A DNA stretch of 64,000 bases, taken from the NCBI GenBank assembly GCA_937880845.1, contig CALFLL010000046.1:1-64000 (forward strand), read 5' to 3'. The position numbers and the translations under genes were made by a program. The notes beneath the pieces were generated by a model. The model saw only the letters and a list, made by a program, of their open reading frames with translations, searched no databases and was not told where the DNA came from. Position 1 is the stretch's first letter. Each line of letters opens with the position of its first letter. The stretch is from an uncultured Drancourtella sp. (GTDB lineage Bacteria > Bacillota > Clostridia > Lachnospirales > Lachnospiraceae). Shown here one piece after another: positions 1-8,985 of this stretch.

Positions 1-48
1 GGTTTCATGACCCCATCGGTGCCTTTCGCAGAAAGGTGGAAAATAATT

Positions 49-744
49 ATGGAAATTTTAAAAGTTGAAAATTTGTGCAAAACATACGGGAAAGGAAATG
101 CTAAAGTTGATGCATTGAAAAATGTATCATTTTGTTTAGAGAAAGGAGAGTTTGCCGCTGTCGTTGGAGAGTCTGGATCTGGTAAGAGCACACTTCTTAA
201 TTGTATTGGTGCTTTAGATAATCCCACTTCCGGTAAAATTTTGATGGATGGACAAAATCTTTTTTCTATGAAAGAAGAAGAAAGGACAATTTTTAGAAGG
301 AGGAATATTGGATTTATATTTCAGTCATTTCAACTTGTTTCTGAATTAAATGTGGAGCAGAATATTATGTTTCCACTACTTCTTGATTATCGTAAACCAG
401 ATATTGCAGCAGTAGATGAGATTTTAGAATTACTCCGGTTAAGTGAAAGAAGGAATCATCTGCCTAGCCAATTGTCAGGAGGACAGCAACAAAGAGTTGC
501 GATTGGTCGAGCATTGATTACAAAACCTAAACTTATACTTGCAGATGAGCCGACAGGAAATTTGGATAGTCAAAATAGTAAGGATGTTATTGATTTGCTT
601 ATGAAGGCTTCAAGACATTATCAACAAACTATTCTGATGATAACGCATAACAAAAGTTTGACGGCTTCTGTTGATAGAGTACTTCATGTGACAGATGGAA
701 TACTTACAGATTTAGGAGGAAATGCAAATGAAACATTATCTTGA
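49..744 (+). CDS. ABC transporter ATP-binding protein, MacB/LolD type
   Basis: This is the ATPase of an exporter or membrane-stress type ABC system and should energise the FtsX-type permease encoded next. The 231-residue protein has a Walker A motif GESGSGKST at about residues 40-48, the signature LSGGQ at 142-146 and Walker B LILADEP at 162-168, with an H-loop near ITHNK. The start is placed at the ATG at 49 because a GGTGG-like ribosome site lies just upstream; the open frame extends to 7 but the extra residues do not look like family sequence. The permease start overlaps its last codons, so the two are translationally coupled. Such pairs often give resistance to antimicrobial peptides, but the substrate cannot be read from sequence. 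Confidence 0.93.
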   Translation: MEILKVENLCKTYGKGNAKVDALKNVSFCLEKGEFAAVVGESGSGKSTLLNCIGALDNPTSGKILMDGQNLFSMKEEERTIFRRRNIGFIFQSFQLVSELNVEQNIMFPLLLDYRKPDIAAVDEILELLRLSERRNHLPSQLSGGQQQRVAIGRALITKPKLILADEPTGNLDSQNSKDVIDLLMKASRHYQQTILMITHNKSLTASVDRVLHVTDGILTDLGGNANETLS

Positions 745-3091
745 TCTCGTTTCTATATCGGAAAAAGTCCATCGAAAACGAAACAGGATGTCTACTTTTT
801 GTATTATTCTTGCTGTACTTTTAGTAACTGCTATCTTTGGAATGGCAGATATGTTTGTTCGTAGTCAAATTATGAAAGCGGAAGGCGAGGGTGGAAAATG
901 GCATATAGCAGTATCGGATTTAAATGAAGAAGAAATTAAAGAACTTTCTGCACGTCCGAATGTCCAAACGGTTTCATTCTATGATGTTTTAAACTATACA
1001 GGGAATCAAGCATATACATTAAACGGAACGAATGTATTGGTTGCTGGTAGCGATGCAAGTTTTGCAACACAAATATTTCCGAATATGATTGAGGAAGGAA
1101 AATTTCCAAAATCAGACCAAGAAGTGTTACTTTCTTTGAATGCAAAAGATTTATTGGAATTAGATATTGGGGATCAAATTGAAATTTTAACTCCTAATGG
1201 TAATAGTTACACATATAGAATTTCTGGCTTTTTGGAAAATAGTGCAAACATTATGAGTGAAGATTCGTACGTAGTTTTGATGTCTCAAAAAAATTTTCAG
1301 AGATTTTTTGAAAAAGAGGTGAGACAGGAGGCTACAACAAATGGTGGAAATAGGATTTATGTTCAGTTTAAAAATATAAAGGATATTCAGGCTGAGATCG
1401 CAGATATAAAATTACAATTTAATCTTCAAAGTGAACAGATTTCAGAAAATACTAAACTTCTTGGTCTTATGGGGCAAAGTACAAGTTCACTTATGTTACA
1501 GGTCTATGTTGCAGCAGCGGTTCTCTTCGTTCTGGTTCTAAGTGCGGCTATTATGATGATTACTAGTAGTTTAAATAGTAATGTAGCACAACGAATAGAG
1601 TTTTTCGGGTTGATGAGATGTATAGGTGCGACGCATAAACAAGTAAAACGTTTTGTACGTAAAGAAGCTTTGAGATGGTGTCGATTTGCGATACCTATAG
1701 GTGTTGGAATCGGTATTGCTATTACTTGGATTTTATGTATAGTTTTACGAGGTCTTAGCCCAATATATTTTGGAGAGATGCCAATTTTTAATATAAGTAT
1801 ACCAAGTATTGCATCTGGAATTTTAATTGGAGTATTGACAGTACTTTTAGCGGCTAAATCTCCAGCGAAAAGAGCTGCAAAGGTTTCTCCTCTGGCAGCG
1901 GTTTCGGGTAATGCAAATGATTTGCAGCCTGTGAAAAAGGCGTTAAATATCCAATTATTTAAGATTGACACTGCATTGGGAATCCATCATGCTAAAGCCA
2001 GTAGAAAGAATTTCATATTGACTACTATTTCATTTGCTTTTAGTATTATTCTTTTCTTGGCTTTTTCTGTGGCGATTAGTTTTATGAATCATACTTTAAC
2101 ACCCTTGTATCCTTGGACAGCGGATATATCTATTATGAGTAAAGACAAAACTTGCTCTGTAAATCATGAATATATTAATGAACTTGAACAAAACTCATGC
2201 GTAAAGGCGGCTTACGGACGAATGTTTATGTATGATATACCAACTATGCCAAATGACTCACAAAAAAAGATTGATCTTTTTTCATATGAAAAAAGACAAT
2301 TTGATTGGTCTAAAGAATACTTGCAAGCCGGGTCTATAGAGAGGGTTCAAACAGAAATAAATACAGGGCTAATTGTGTATGAGCCACAGAATACGATAAA
2401 AGTAGGAGATACTGTAACACTTTATATTGAAGGGAAACCGCAAGAAATAGAAATTGTTGGCATGTTATCAACAAGCCCTTTTAACAATGAAGCAGGTGTA
2501 GGAACTATTATCTGCTCAGAGGATACATTCCATCGAGTAACAGGTCAAAATGATTATACAATTATTGATATACAACTTGAGGATCATACTACAGATGCAG
2601 AAGTAAATGCACTCCATCGTACTTATGGAGAGGGGTATGTTTTTCAAGACGAACGCATGGATAATAGTAGTACTATTGGAGTCTATTATTGTGTGTGGCT
2701 TTTTCTCTATGGTTTTTTGGTGTTGATTGCTTTAATTACTATATTTAATGTTATAAACAGTATTGCTTTAAGTGTATCTGCAAGAACAAAGCAATATGGT
2801 ATATTTCGAGCTATAGGCCTTAGCACAAAAGAACTTTCCAAAATGGTAAGTTCTGAAGCGTGGACTTATACGCTTTCGGGAAGTATAGTTGGCACTATTT
2901 TAGGACTGATAGTCCATCATACACTCTTCGGAATTTTAATAAGCTATAACTGGGGAGACGAATGGACTATACCATGGACAGAGTTGTGCGTTATCATTAT
3001 TATTCTAGTTCTTTCAGTTGTCTTTGCGGTACGTGGACCTATAAGGAAACTTAGAGATATGTCAATTGTTGATACGATTGTTTCACAATAG
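728..3091 (+). CDS. FtsX/MacB-type ABC transporter permease
   Basis: This 787-residue integral membrane protein is the partner of the upstream ATPase. It has an N-terminal membrane segment, a long extracytoplasmic region, an FtsX-like block of three membrane helices around residues 255-390, a second extracytoplasmic region, and a second three-helix block at the C terminus. That duplicated layout is typical of lantibiotic-resistance and MacB-like permeases. The AGGAGG at 715-720 fits the ATG at 728 better than the ATG at 722, which is too close. The gene overlaps the ATPase end by 17 bases. A terminator follows, so this pair is probably a separate unit from the peptide operon, though it could supply immunity to it. 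Confidence 0.9.
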   Translation: MKHYLDLVSISEKVHRKRNRMSTFCIILAVLLVTAIFGMADMFVRSQIMKAEGEGGKWHIAVSDLNEEEIKELSARPNVQTVSFYDVLNYTGNQAYTLNGTNVLVAGSDASFATQIFPNMIEEGKFPKSDQEVLLSLNAKDLLELDIGDQIEILTPNGNSYTYRISGFLENSANIMSEDSYVVLMSQKNFQRFFEKEVRQEATTNGGNRIYVQFKNIKDIQAEIADIKLQFNLQSEQISENTKLLGLMGQSTSSLMLQVYVAAAVLFVLVLSAAIMMITSSLNSNVAQRIEFFGLMRCIGATHKQVKRFVRKEALRWCRFAIPIGVGIGIAITWILCIVLRGLSPIYFGEMPIFNISIPSIASGILIGVLTVLLAAKSPAKRAAKVSPLAAVSGNANDLQPVKKALNIQLFKIDTALGIHHAKASRKNFILTTISFAFSIILFLAFSVAISFMNHTLTPLYPWTADISIMSKDKTCSVNHEYINELEQNSCVKAAYGRMFMYDIPTMPNDSQKKIDLFSYEKRQFDWSKEYLQAGSIERVQTEINTGLIVYEPQNTIKVGDTVTLYIEGKPQEIEIVGMLSTSPFNNEAGVGTIICSEDTFHRVTGQNDYTIIDIQLEDHTTDAEVNALHRTYGEGYVFQDERMDNSSTIGVYYCVWLFLYGFLVLIALITIFNVINSIALSVSARTKQYGIFRAIGLSTKELSKMVSSEAWTYTLSGSIVGTILGLIVHHTLFGILISYNWGDEWTIPWTELCVIIIILVLSVVFAVRGPIRKLRDMSIVDTIVSQ

Positions 3092-3126
3092 TAATATTAA
3101 AAAATTAGTTCATAAATAATTTTATA

Positions 3127-3166
3127 GCGGGTAGACAAGAAAAATATTTTTGTTTACTCGCTTTTT
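3127..3166 (+). terminator. Rho-independent terminator after the ABC pair
   Basis: An inverted repeat pairs GCGGGTAGACAAG with a near-complement ending TTTACTCGC, and the stem is followed by CTTTTT. It closes the ABC exporter unit before the agr-type promoter. Confidence 0.75.
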
Positions 3167-3241
3167 ATTACGTGAAAATTTATACTATATGGATGAATAT
3201 TAGCTGGGATTGGACAGAAAATTTGGAAATAAAATAAATTG

Positions 3242-3301
3242 TTACATGTATGTTCGATATTTTTACATAAAAACTTTTTTTGGGTTTTTACGTTATATAA
3301 T
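3242..3301 (+). promoter_or_regulatory. agr/LytTR-type promoter A of the RiPP operon
   Basis: TTACAT occurs at 3242-3247 and again at 3263-3268, exactly 21 bp apart, and a consensus -10 box TATAAT begins 33 bp after the second copy at 3296-3301. No good -35 box is present, as expected for an activator-dependent promoter. The same spacing is found at three other places in this window (15307, 18596 and 22509). LytTR-domain regulators of the AgrA type are known to bind direct repeats about two helical turns apart. The inferred regulator is the LytTR protein at 16565. The first gene downstream is the 47-residue precursor peptide. Confidence 0.82.
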
Positions 3302-3372
3302 AGCATTGTAAGAGATGTTGATTTTAAGAATTTAACATTTTTTATAATATTTAGAAAGGAGATCAATTTGCT

Positions 3373-3516
3373 ATGGAAGAAAAAACAATGCTGACACCTA
3401 TTAACAATTCAGGTGAAACATTCGAGTCCAATGAAGAACGCGATAATTACATTTTATGTGGACTGAGCGATGTATGCGATGATTGCAATTTCATTTGTGA
3501 TCCTACATATCACTAA
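3373..3516 (+). CDS. Cys-rich RiPP precursor peptide (47 aa)
   Basis: This small gene encodes the likely substrate of the radical-SAM enzymes that follow. The first 25 or so residues are polar and acidic and look like a leader; the C-terminal part, YILCGLSDVCDDCNFICD, carries all four cysteines (29, 35, 38, 42) and looks like the core. It begins at the ATG at 3373 with AAAGGAGA about 10 bases upstream, and is the first gene after the agr-type promoter. Clusters of cysteines in a short peptide beside SPASM enzymes are typical of sactipeptide or ranthipeptide precursors with thioether links. I do not recognise the sequence as any named RiPP. That it is a precursor is inferred from position, size and composition. 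Confidence 0.83.
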   Translation: MEEKTMLTPINNSGETFESNEERDNYILCGLSDVCDDCNFICDPTYH

Positions 3517-3550
3517 GCAGGTATGTAAAGTAATGGATAGCTAATTCGCG

Positions 3551-3581
3551 AATACAGGTACTGGGTTCCAGTACCTGTATT
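3551..3581 (+). promoter_or_regulatory. Strong hairpin between precursor and maturase genes
   Basis: A perfect 14-bp stem (AATACAGGTACTGG with its complement) and a 3-base loop sits between the precursor and the first radical-SAM gene. It lacks a long T run, so it is more likely a partial terminator or an RNA-stability element that keeps precursor RNA in excess over enzyme RNA. Confidence 0.7.
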
Positions 3582-3606
3582 TTGAAATAAGCGGGAGGAG
3601 ATTCAT

Positions 3607-4977
3607 ATGGGAATTGCTTATGAAGTAATATCAACATATAGTGGAAAAAAGATTATATATTGTGGAGAATGCAACAAGGTTTTTGAGTATTCGGAAACAC
3701 TAAAGAAATTTTTGGATGCGTATTGTAGTAATGTACAAGATATGTTTGAAAAATTAGGAAGAGAAATTTCTGAAAATGAAATAAAACAATATCATGATAC
3801 TTTACAACAATACATAAATGTTCGCAAAGAAAAAAACGAACAATTTTGTGAAAAACAATTAAGAAAAAGCCAGTCTAGCAATCCATATACCACATTATGG
3901 CTAAATGTTTCTAACGACTGTAATTTGAGATGTATATATTGTTATGGAGATGGAGGCTGTTTTAATAAAAAGCGGGATTTGATTAAGATAGAAAAAGTTG
4001 ATGAAATTTTAAAGTTTTGGTTGAAAAAAATCGATTTAAACAAAGGAAAATTAAAAGTCGTTTTCTTTGGTGGAGAACCACTTTTGAACAAAGAGGCTAT
4101 AAAAAGAGTTGTTCACTATTTAAAAACTGAAATTACAAAAGATATCATAACAGATTTTGAGATAACTACAAATGGAACTATATTGGATGATGAGTTATTA
4201 GAAATTTTTGCTACTAATCATTTTCATGTTACTTTAAGTATAGATGGTGGAAAAGAAATTCAAGATATTCAAAGACCATTTACGAATGGAAAAGGAAGTT
4301 ACTTAAAAGTGACTCAGAATATCCAAAAGATGAGGAAATTAAGAATACCCATTAGTGCTCGTGTAACGGTTACGCATAAAAATGTAAGTCAATTAATGCA
4401 ATGTTTATGTGATATATGGGACCTTGGAATAAATAATATTTTTTTTGCACCGGTATCTACAGAAAACTCTGATTTGAAGTTAACTAAACAGGATATGAAC
4501 ATCTTGCTTGAACAAATTGAGAAACTTGGAAAATACCAGTATGAAAATATTGTTAATCATAAAAATATTTATTTGACTAATTTGTTTCAGTATGGGAAAA
4601 TACTCCATCAAAATGCACTTGGAATTTGTTCATTTTATATTCCGGAAGTTTTGAAAGTAGATATAAATGGAAATATTTTTAGATGTCATAGGTTGATTGG
4701 AAATGATAAGTTTTTGGCAGGGAATGTTGCAGGTGAAGTAAACAATTTGAAGATAGAAGAACTAGAGGCGGCAGTAAATAAGTGTTCGGAGTGTACTTTG
4801 AAATCGTTATGTATACCATGCTGTGAAGCAAATTATTATGCCAATCAGAATGTTAATATTCCTTGTAAGGAATTTTGCCAATTACAAAAGGCGATTATAA
4901 TAGAGAATATTCGACTATATGTTCAAATAATAGAAACATTACCAGAAACTGCAACCCAAATTTATACAATAAAATAG
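3607..4977 (+). CDS. Radical SAM/SPASM peptide maturase 1
   Basis: This enzyme should cleave S-adenosylmethionine reductively and modify the Cys-rich precursor. The 456-residue protein has an N-terminal extension of about 95 residues that could hold a peptide-recognition fold, then the [4Fe-4S] motif CNLRCIYC (Cys 105, 109, 112), the GGEPLL motif, and a C-terminal SPASM region with the paired cysteines of CSECTLKSLCIPCC for auxiliary clusters. GGAGGAG lies just before the ATG. By eye it is closest to maturase 3 (6287), sharing LWLN before the cluster motif and TTNGTI later, so the two probably arose by duplication. The exact bond formed cannot be read; thioether formation is the most likely chemistry for a Cys-rich substrate. 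Confidence 0.92.
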   Translation: MGIAYEVISTYSGKKIIYCGECNKVFEYSETLKKFLDAYCSNVQDMFEKLGREISENEIKQYHDTLQQYINVRKEKNEQFCEKQLRKSQSSNPYTTLWLNVSNDCNLRCIYCYGDGGCFNKKRDLIKIEKVDEILKFWLKKIDLNKGKLKVVFFGGEPLLNKEAIKRVVHYLKTEITKDIITDFEITTNGTILDDELLEIFATNHFHVTLSIDGGKEIQDIQRPFTNGKGSYLKVTQNIQKMRKLRIPISARVTVTHKNVSQLMQCLCDIWDLGINNIFFAPVSTENSDLKLTKQDMNILLEQIEKLGKYQYENIVNHKNIYLTNLFQYGKILHQNALGICSFYIPEVLKVDINGNIFRCHRLIGNDKFLAGNVAGEVNNLKIEELEAAVNKCSECTLKSLCIPCCEANYYANQNVNIPCKEFCQLQKAIIIENIRLYVQIIETLPETATQIYTIK

Positions 4978-4995
4978 GGAAATGAGAGGATAGAA

Positions 4996-6285
4996 ATGTA
5001 TTATATCATTAAAATAAAAAACAAAAAGTATATTTTTTTTCCATTTAGTCTACGATTTTTTAGATATACAGAAGAATTGGAGAAAGAAATAAATAGCAAA
5101 CAGCATTATGAGATCCAGAAGATATTAAAGGAAGAGCGAGATATACAAGAAAAAATACAGCTGGCTCTACAAACTTATTATCAAGGTAAGCACAAAATAG
5201 CTACATCAGAAATTAATACAATTCATGCATGTAATATGATGTGTCGGTATTGTTTTGCAAATGGTGGTAATCATGGGAAAAAGGGAAGTGCTATCCCTAA
5301 AACGATTGAAAAAATTTATAGTTTTATTATACAAAATGCATCTAAAAATGAACTAAAAATTACAATTGTAGGAGGAGAACCATTTCTAGATTTTAGTAAC
5401 TTTAAGAAAGTAGTAGAATATGCAAACAAAATTTCGGATTTAAATAAAAAGCAATTTAAGTTTTCCACGATTTCAAATGGGATTGAACTTGATGAAGAAA
5501 GAATATCTTTCCTTAAAAAGAATAAAGTTAATTTGGTTATAAGTTTGGATAGTGGTGAAAAGGATATAAATGACTATTTGCGTCCGATGAGGCAGGGAAC
5601 GAGCTCATATTTAAAAGTTATGGAAAATATGGAATTCTTTAAGTCTTTAGGACGAATGAATATTAATGTTACTGTTACTCCATATAATTTAAATATTTCA
5701 GAAATAGCTAGATTTATGTTTGACAAACTTAATGCTAAAAGTATTCATTTTGGGGAAGTGATCTCTAATGATCCAGGGATGGAGTTTACAAATAACGATA
5801 TTGAAAAGCTTATGGAAGAGTATAGTGTATTGGCAGATATAATAATTGAAAAATATAATGAAAAGGATTATGTGCATTGCTATCCTTTGACACCGTTAGA
5901 AAAAATACATAGACATATCCCAGTAATAAAATCTTGTAGTGCATTAAAAAATAGGTGTGCGTTTTCTCCTGAAGGAAATATATATCCCTGTGATGTTATG
6001 ATGTACGATGAATATTGCATTGGAAATGTGGACAGAGGATTTGATGAAAAACGGATAAGAGATTTAAGAGAAATGGATAAAGATGATTCTTGGTGTAAAG
6101 ACTGCTGGGCACGATATTTGTGTGGAGGAGAGTGTTTAGCTTTAAAATCGTGTGATAATAGAGCGCAAAAAGAATTACGTTGTAAATTGAAACGACATAT
6201 ATATAAATTGAGATTATATATATATGACAGTATAAGTAATGATATATCACAAGATGAAATGAAAAAAATATTTGGAGGTATATAA
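4996..6285 (+). CDS. Radical SAM/SPASM peptide maturase 2
   Basis: A 429-residue radical-SAM enzyme with cluster motif CNMMCRYC (Cys 79, 83, 86), a GGEPFL motif and a C-terminal SPASM region containing CKDCWARYLCGGEC. The N-terminal extension is shorter (about 75 residues) than in maturases 1 and 3. The gap from the previous stop is 18 bases and the start has a GAGAGG site. It belongs to the same operon and should act on the same precursor, but its sequence differs enough from maturases 1 and 3 to suggest a distinct site or reaction. The coding sequence is very AT-rich, like its neighbours. Confidence 0.92.
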   Translation: MYYIIKIKNKKYIFFPFSLRFFRYTEELEKEINSKQHYEIQKILKEERDIQEKIQLALQTYYQGKHKIATSEINTIHACNMMCRYCFANGGNHGKKGSAIPKTIEKIYSFIIQNASKNELKITIVGGEPFLDFSNFKKVVEYANKISDLNKKQFKFSTISNGIELDEERISFLKKNKVNLVISLDSGEKDINDYLRPMRQGTSSYLKVMENMEFFKSLGRMNINVTVTPYNLNISEIARFMFDKLNAKSIHFGEVISNDPGMEFTNNDIEKLMEEYSVLADIIIEKYNEKDYVHCYPLTPLEKIHRHIPVIKSCSALKNRCAFSPEGNIYPCDVMMYDEYCIGNVDRGFDEKRIRDLREMDKDDSWCKDCWARYLCGGECLALKSCDNRAQKELRCKLKRHIYKLRLYIYDSISNDISQDEMKKIFGGI

Positions 6286-6286
6286 A

Positions 6287-7690
6287 ATGTGTGAAATGCA
6301 AATTGCAAATGATAATTTGCTCTTTAAAGAAGAAAATCACTTTTTTGTTTTTAATGGGCATAATGGAGAATTATTGGATGTACCACAGTCATATTATGAT
6401 TTGATAAGATACTTGAAAATTTTTAATATAAATGACCAGAATGATATTCAGAAATTACAATCTTTTTTTTCAGCTAAATATTCAGTGGAGCAATTGGAAA
6501 AAGCAGTTGCAGATATTAGAAATTATTTTTCATCTATGGAAAAGTGTAATGAAGTATATAAGGCGTATGACAAGAAAATAGAAAACACTAATCATCATAA
6601 TGGACTATGGCTAAATATTTCACATGATTGCAATTTGCGATGCCAGTACTGCTTTGGAAATGGTGGAGATTACGGAAACCAGAGAGTTTTAATGACAAAA
6701 GAAGTAGCAAAAAAATGTATTGATATATGGTATAAACAAATTGATGAAAAGTGTACCCTCTTTGAGGTGAATTTTTTTGGTGGTGAGCCCTTACTAAATC
6801 AAGAAACATTAATATATTGTGTGAATTATATTAATGGCTTGTTTAAAAATAGAAAGAATAAGGTTAGATATAATATAACTACAAATGGAACTATAGTAGA
6901 TGAAAGACTTCTGAAACTATTTCAAGAAAATCATTTTAGAGTTAGTATTAGCATTGATGGTATTGAGAAAATACATGATTTGAATAGAAAGTATGTGTCG
7001 GGAAAAGGAAGCTTTGAAGATATTACTGCAAATGTAAAAAAATTTAGAAAGTATTTACCCAAAATATCCGCTCAAATTACTTTGACAAAAGAGGGAATTC
7101 CATATCTTACAGATGCAGTTATGGAATTGTGGAATATGGGAATTAATATGGTACGTTCAAATTTAGTATTTGATAATACTATTAGATATACATATGATGA
7201 CTATAAAATATACCATAATGAAATAAAAAGAATATCTGAATTAACATATCAAAATTTAATAAATAATAGACCTTATACATATCAAAATTTGGTAAATAAA
7301 TTAAAAATTATTCATAACAGAAAGCTTAATGTAAATTGCTTTTTCTGGGGTGGAGGAGCAATGATATTTTCCCCGGAAGGAGAACGATATAGATGCTATC
7401 GTTTTATGGAAGATGAGCAGCACAAATTATCCGATAATATTGTGGAACTAAGGGAAAAGAAACCGTATATAGATAAATGCTCAGAGTGTTGGGCACAATT
7501 ATTATGTGCAGATGGATGTGTCTATGAGAATAGCGTTTATTCTAATGATATAAATGAACCAGCAGAGGAATGGTGTGTAAAGACAAAAATATCGTTAGAA
7601 GAGGCATTAAGGTTGTATGCACGTTTAATTGTAAATTCTCCACAGACTCTTGATAGGATAGTAGGAAGGAAAGATTATGATAGAAAATAA
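6287..7690 (+). CDS. Radical SAM/SPASM peptide maturase 3
   Basis: A 467-residue radical-SAM enzyme with a long N-terminal extension (about 105 residues), cluster motif CNLRCQYC (Cys 115, 119, 122), GGEPLL, and a SPASM tail with CSECWAQLLCADGC. The ATG at 6287 has GGAGG 8 bases upstream and begins 2 bases after the previous stop; an in-frame TTG at 6272 lies before the ribosome site and is rejected. It resembles maturase 1 along its whole length. Tight spacing shows that the maturases are made together. The site modified on the precursor is unknown. Confidence 0.92.
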   Translation: MCEMQIANDNLLFKEENHFFVFNGHNGELLDVPQSYYDLIRYLKIFNINDQNDIQKLQSFFSAKYSVEQLEKAVADIRNYFSSMEKCNEVYKAYDKKIENTNHHNGLWLNISHDCNLRCQYCFGNGGDYGNQRVLMTKEVAKKCIDIWYKQIDEKCTLFEVNFFGGEPLLNQETLIYCVNYINGLFKNRKNKVRYNITTNGTIVDERLLKLFQENHFRVSISIDGIEKIHDLNRKYVSGKGSFEDITANVKKFRKYLPKISAQITLTKEGIPYLTDAVMELWNMGINMVRSNLVFDNTIRYTYDDYKIYHNEIKRISELTYQNLINNRPYTYQNLVNKLKIIHNRKLNVNCFFWGGGAMIFSPEGERYRCYRFMEDEQHKLSDNIVELREKKPYIDKCSECWAQLLCADGCVYENSVYSNDINEPAEEWCVKTKISLEEALRLYARLIVNSPQTLDRIVGRKDYDRK

Positions 7691-8915
7691 GTATTTTGAG
7701 TTTCAAGTTCAAAACAAGACATATTTGTATGGCATAGAGTGCGGTAATATTATTGCAGCAGATAACGTCAGTAGAGAAAATAAATCTGCTATATTTAACA
7801 ATCAGGGGAAAAAGTCAAATATAAGAGAACATGTTCCAATCTCTGAAAAAGAATGGAAATCGGGAAAAGTTTTAAATAAAATGGCTCTTTCTATATCACA
7901 TGTTTGTAATATGCGTTGTACGTACTGCTTTGCAGATGGAGGAACCTATGGATTAGAGAAAATTATGAGTAAAGCGACAGCAAAAGATGCGATAGATTAC
8001 TTTTTTGATTATGCAAGTAAGGAAGCTCCCAAATACAATATGCATTTTATGGGAGGCGAGCCTTTGCTGAACTTGGATGTATTTTACTTCTCGATTGATT
8101 ATATGAATAGTAAAGCGAAAGAGATAGGAATTCCTGTACGCTATACACTCACTACTAATGGAACTATAATGAATGAAAAAATTTTGGATTACATAATTAA
8201 AAACAATATACACATTAATTTTAGTATAGATGGAGGCCAAAGAATTCATGACTTAAATAGAAGATTCATTAATACAGAAGGAAGTTTTAATAAAGTTCTA
8301 GAGACATTGGATTTTATTAAGAAACATAACTATTATAATATGACAGCACGTATGACCTTAACAAGTCCAGGTTTGGAGAGTCTTGCTGATGATATCGATT
8401 TTTTATGGAATCTTGGGTTTTATTATGTATTTTTTGATCTTGTTAAAACGAATCTTAAAGAACTTGCTGTTGATGAAAGAAATATTTCAAAATTAAAGAA
8501 TGAACTATCAAAATTAGTTGATTCTGAAAAATATTTGGAACGTTTGAGAGAAGGAAGGAATATTAGAAATCTTTCGGACAAAGAATATTTTATTGATAAA
8601 AATATTATTCGAAGAGAGTGTACATATTATAATACTAATTTGTTGCAGTTTACACCGGATGGAGATTTGTATAAATGTCCATATACAGTGGGAGATGAGA
8701 AACATCAATGTGGAAATATTTATTCTGGGTTAGAATGGGAAAAATATATGGGAAGATTTAAAATACGTGAAACATGCAAATCATGTTGGGCAAAAAGACT
8801 TTGCGGAGGTGGATGTGGTATAGATTGGGACAGTGTTCGATGCGAGTATAATAGAATTATCGCGGAATTTGCTTTGAAAAATTACATATTGAAAAAATGT
8901 TTTTTGAATATATAG
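7677..8915 (+). CDS. Radical SAM/SPASM peptide maturase 4
   Basis: A 412-residue enzyme with cluster motif CNMRCTYC (Cys 77, 81, 84), a GGEPLL motif and a SPASM tail containing CKSCWAKRLCGGGC. The start overlaps the end of maturase 3 by 14 bases and is preceded by AGGAAGG, so translation is coupled. In length and in the WAK/WAR-LCGG tail it groups with maturase 2. Four SPASM enzymes for one four-cysteine peptide is an unusual ratio. Each may make one cross-link, or some may act on other residues. Confidence 0.92.
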   Translation: MIENKYFEFQVQNKTYLYGIECGNIIAADNVSRENKSAIFNNQGKKSNIREHVPISEKEWKSGKVLNKMALSISHVCNMRCTYCFADGGTYGLEKIMSKATAKDAIDYFFDYASKEAPKYNMHFMGGEPLLNLDVFYFSIDYMNSKAKEIGIPVRYTLTTNGTIMNEKILDYIIKNNIHINFSIDGGQRIHDLNRRFINTEGSFNKVLETLDFIKKHNYYNMTARMTLTSPGLESLADDIDFLWNLGFYYVFFDLVKTNLKELAVDERNISKLKNELSKLVDSEKYLERLREGRNIRNLSDKEYFIDKNIIRRECTYYNTNLLQFTPDGDLYKCPYTVGDEKHQCGNIYSGLEWEKYMGRFKIRETCKSCWAKRLCGGGCGIDWDSVRCEYNRIIAEFALKNYILKKCFLNI

Positions 8916-8985
8916 CCAAATTATTAGGTTATGGAGAGGGTTTTGTTAAAAACAGAGTGCTGCTTTAGATAAAGGAGGAGAAAAT

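Noticed and set aside
1504..1971. Long minus-strand ORF inside the FtsX-type permease gene
   Set aside because: It is a shadow of the plus-strand gene; many similar shadows occur throughout.
8931..8972. A 13-codon ORF with two cysteines between maturase 4 and the epimerase-like gene, as a second precursor
   Set aside because: It is very short, has no ribosome site and has no leader-like part.
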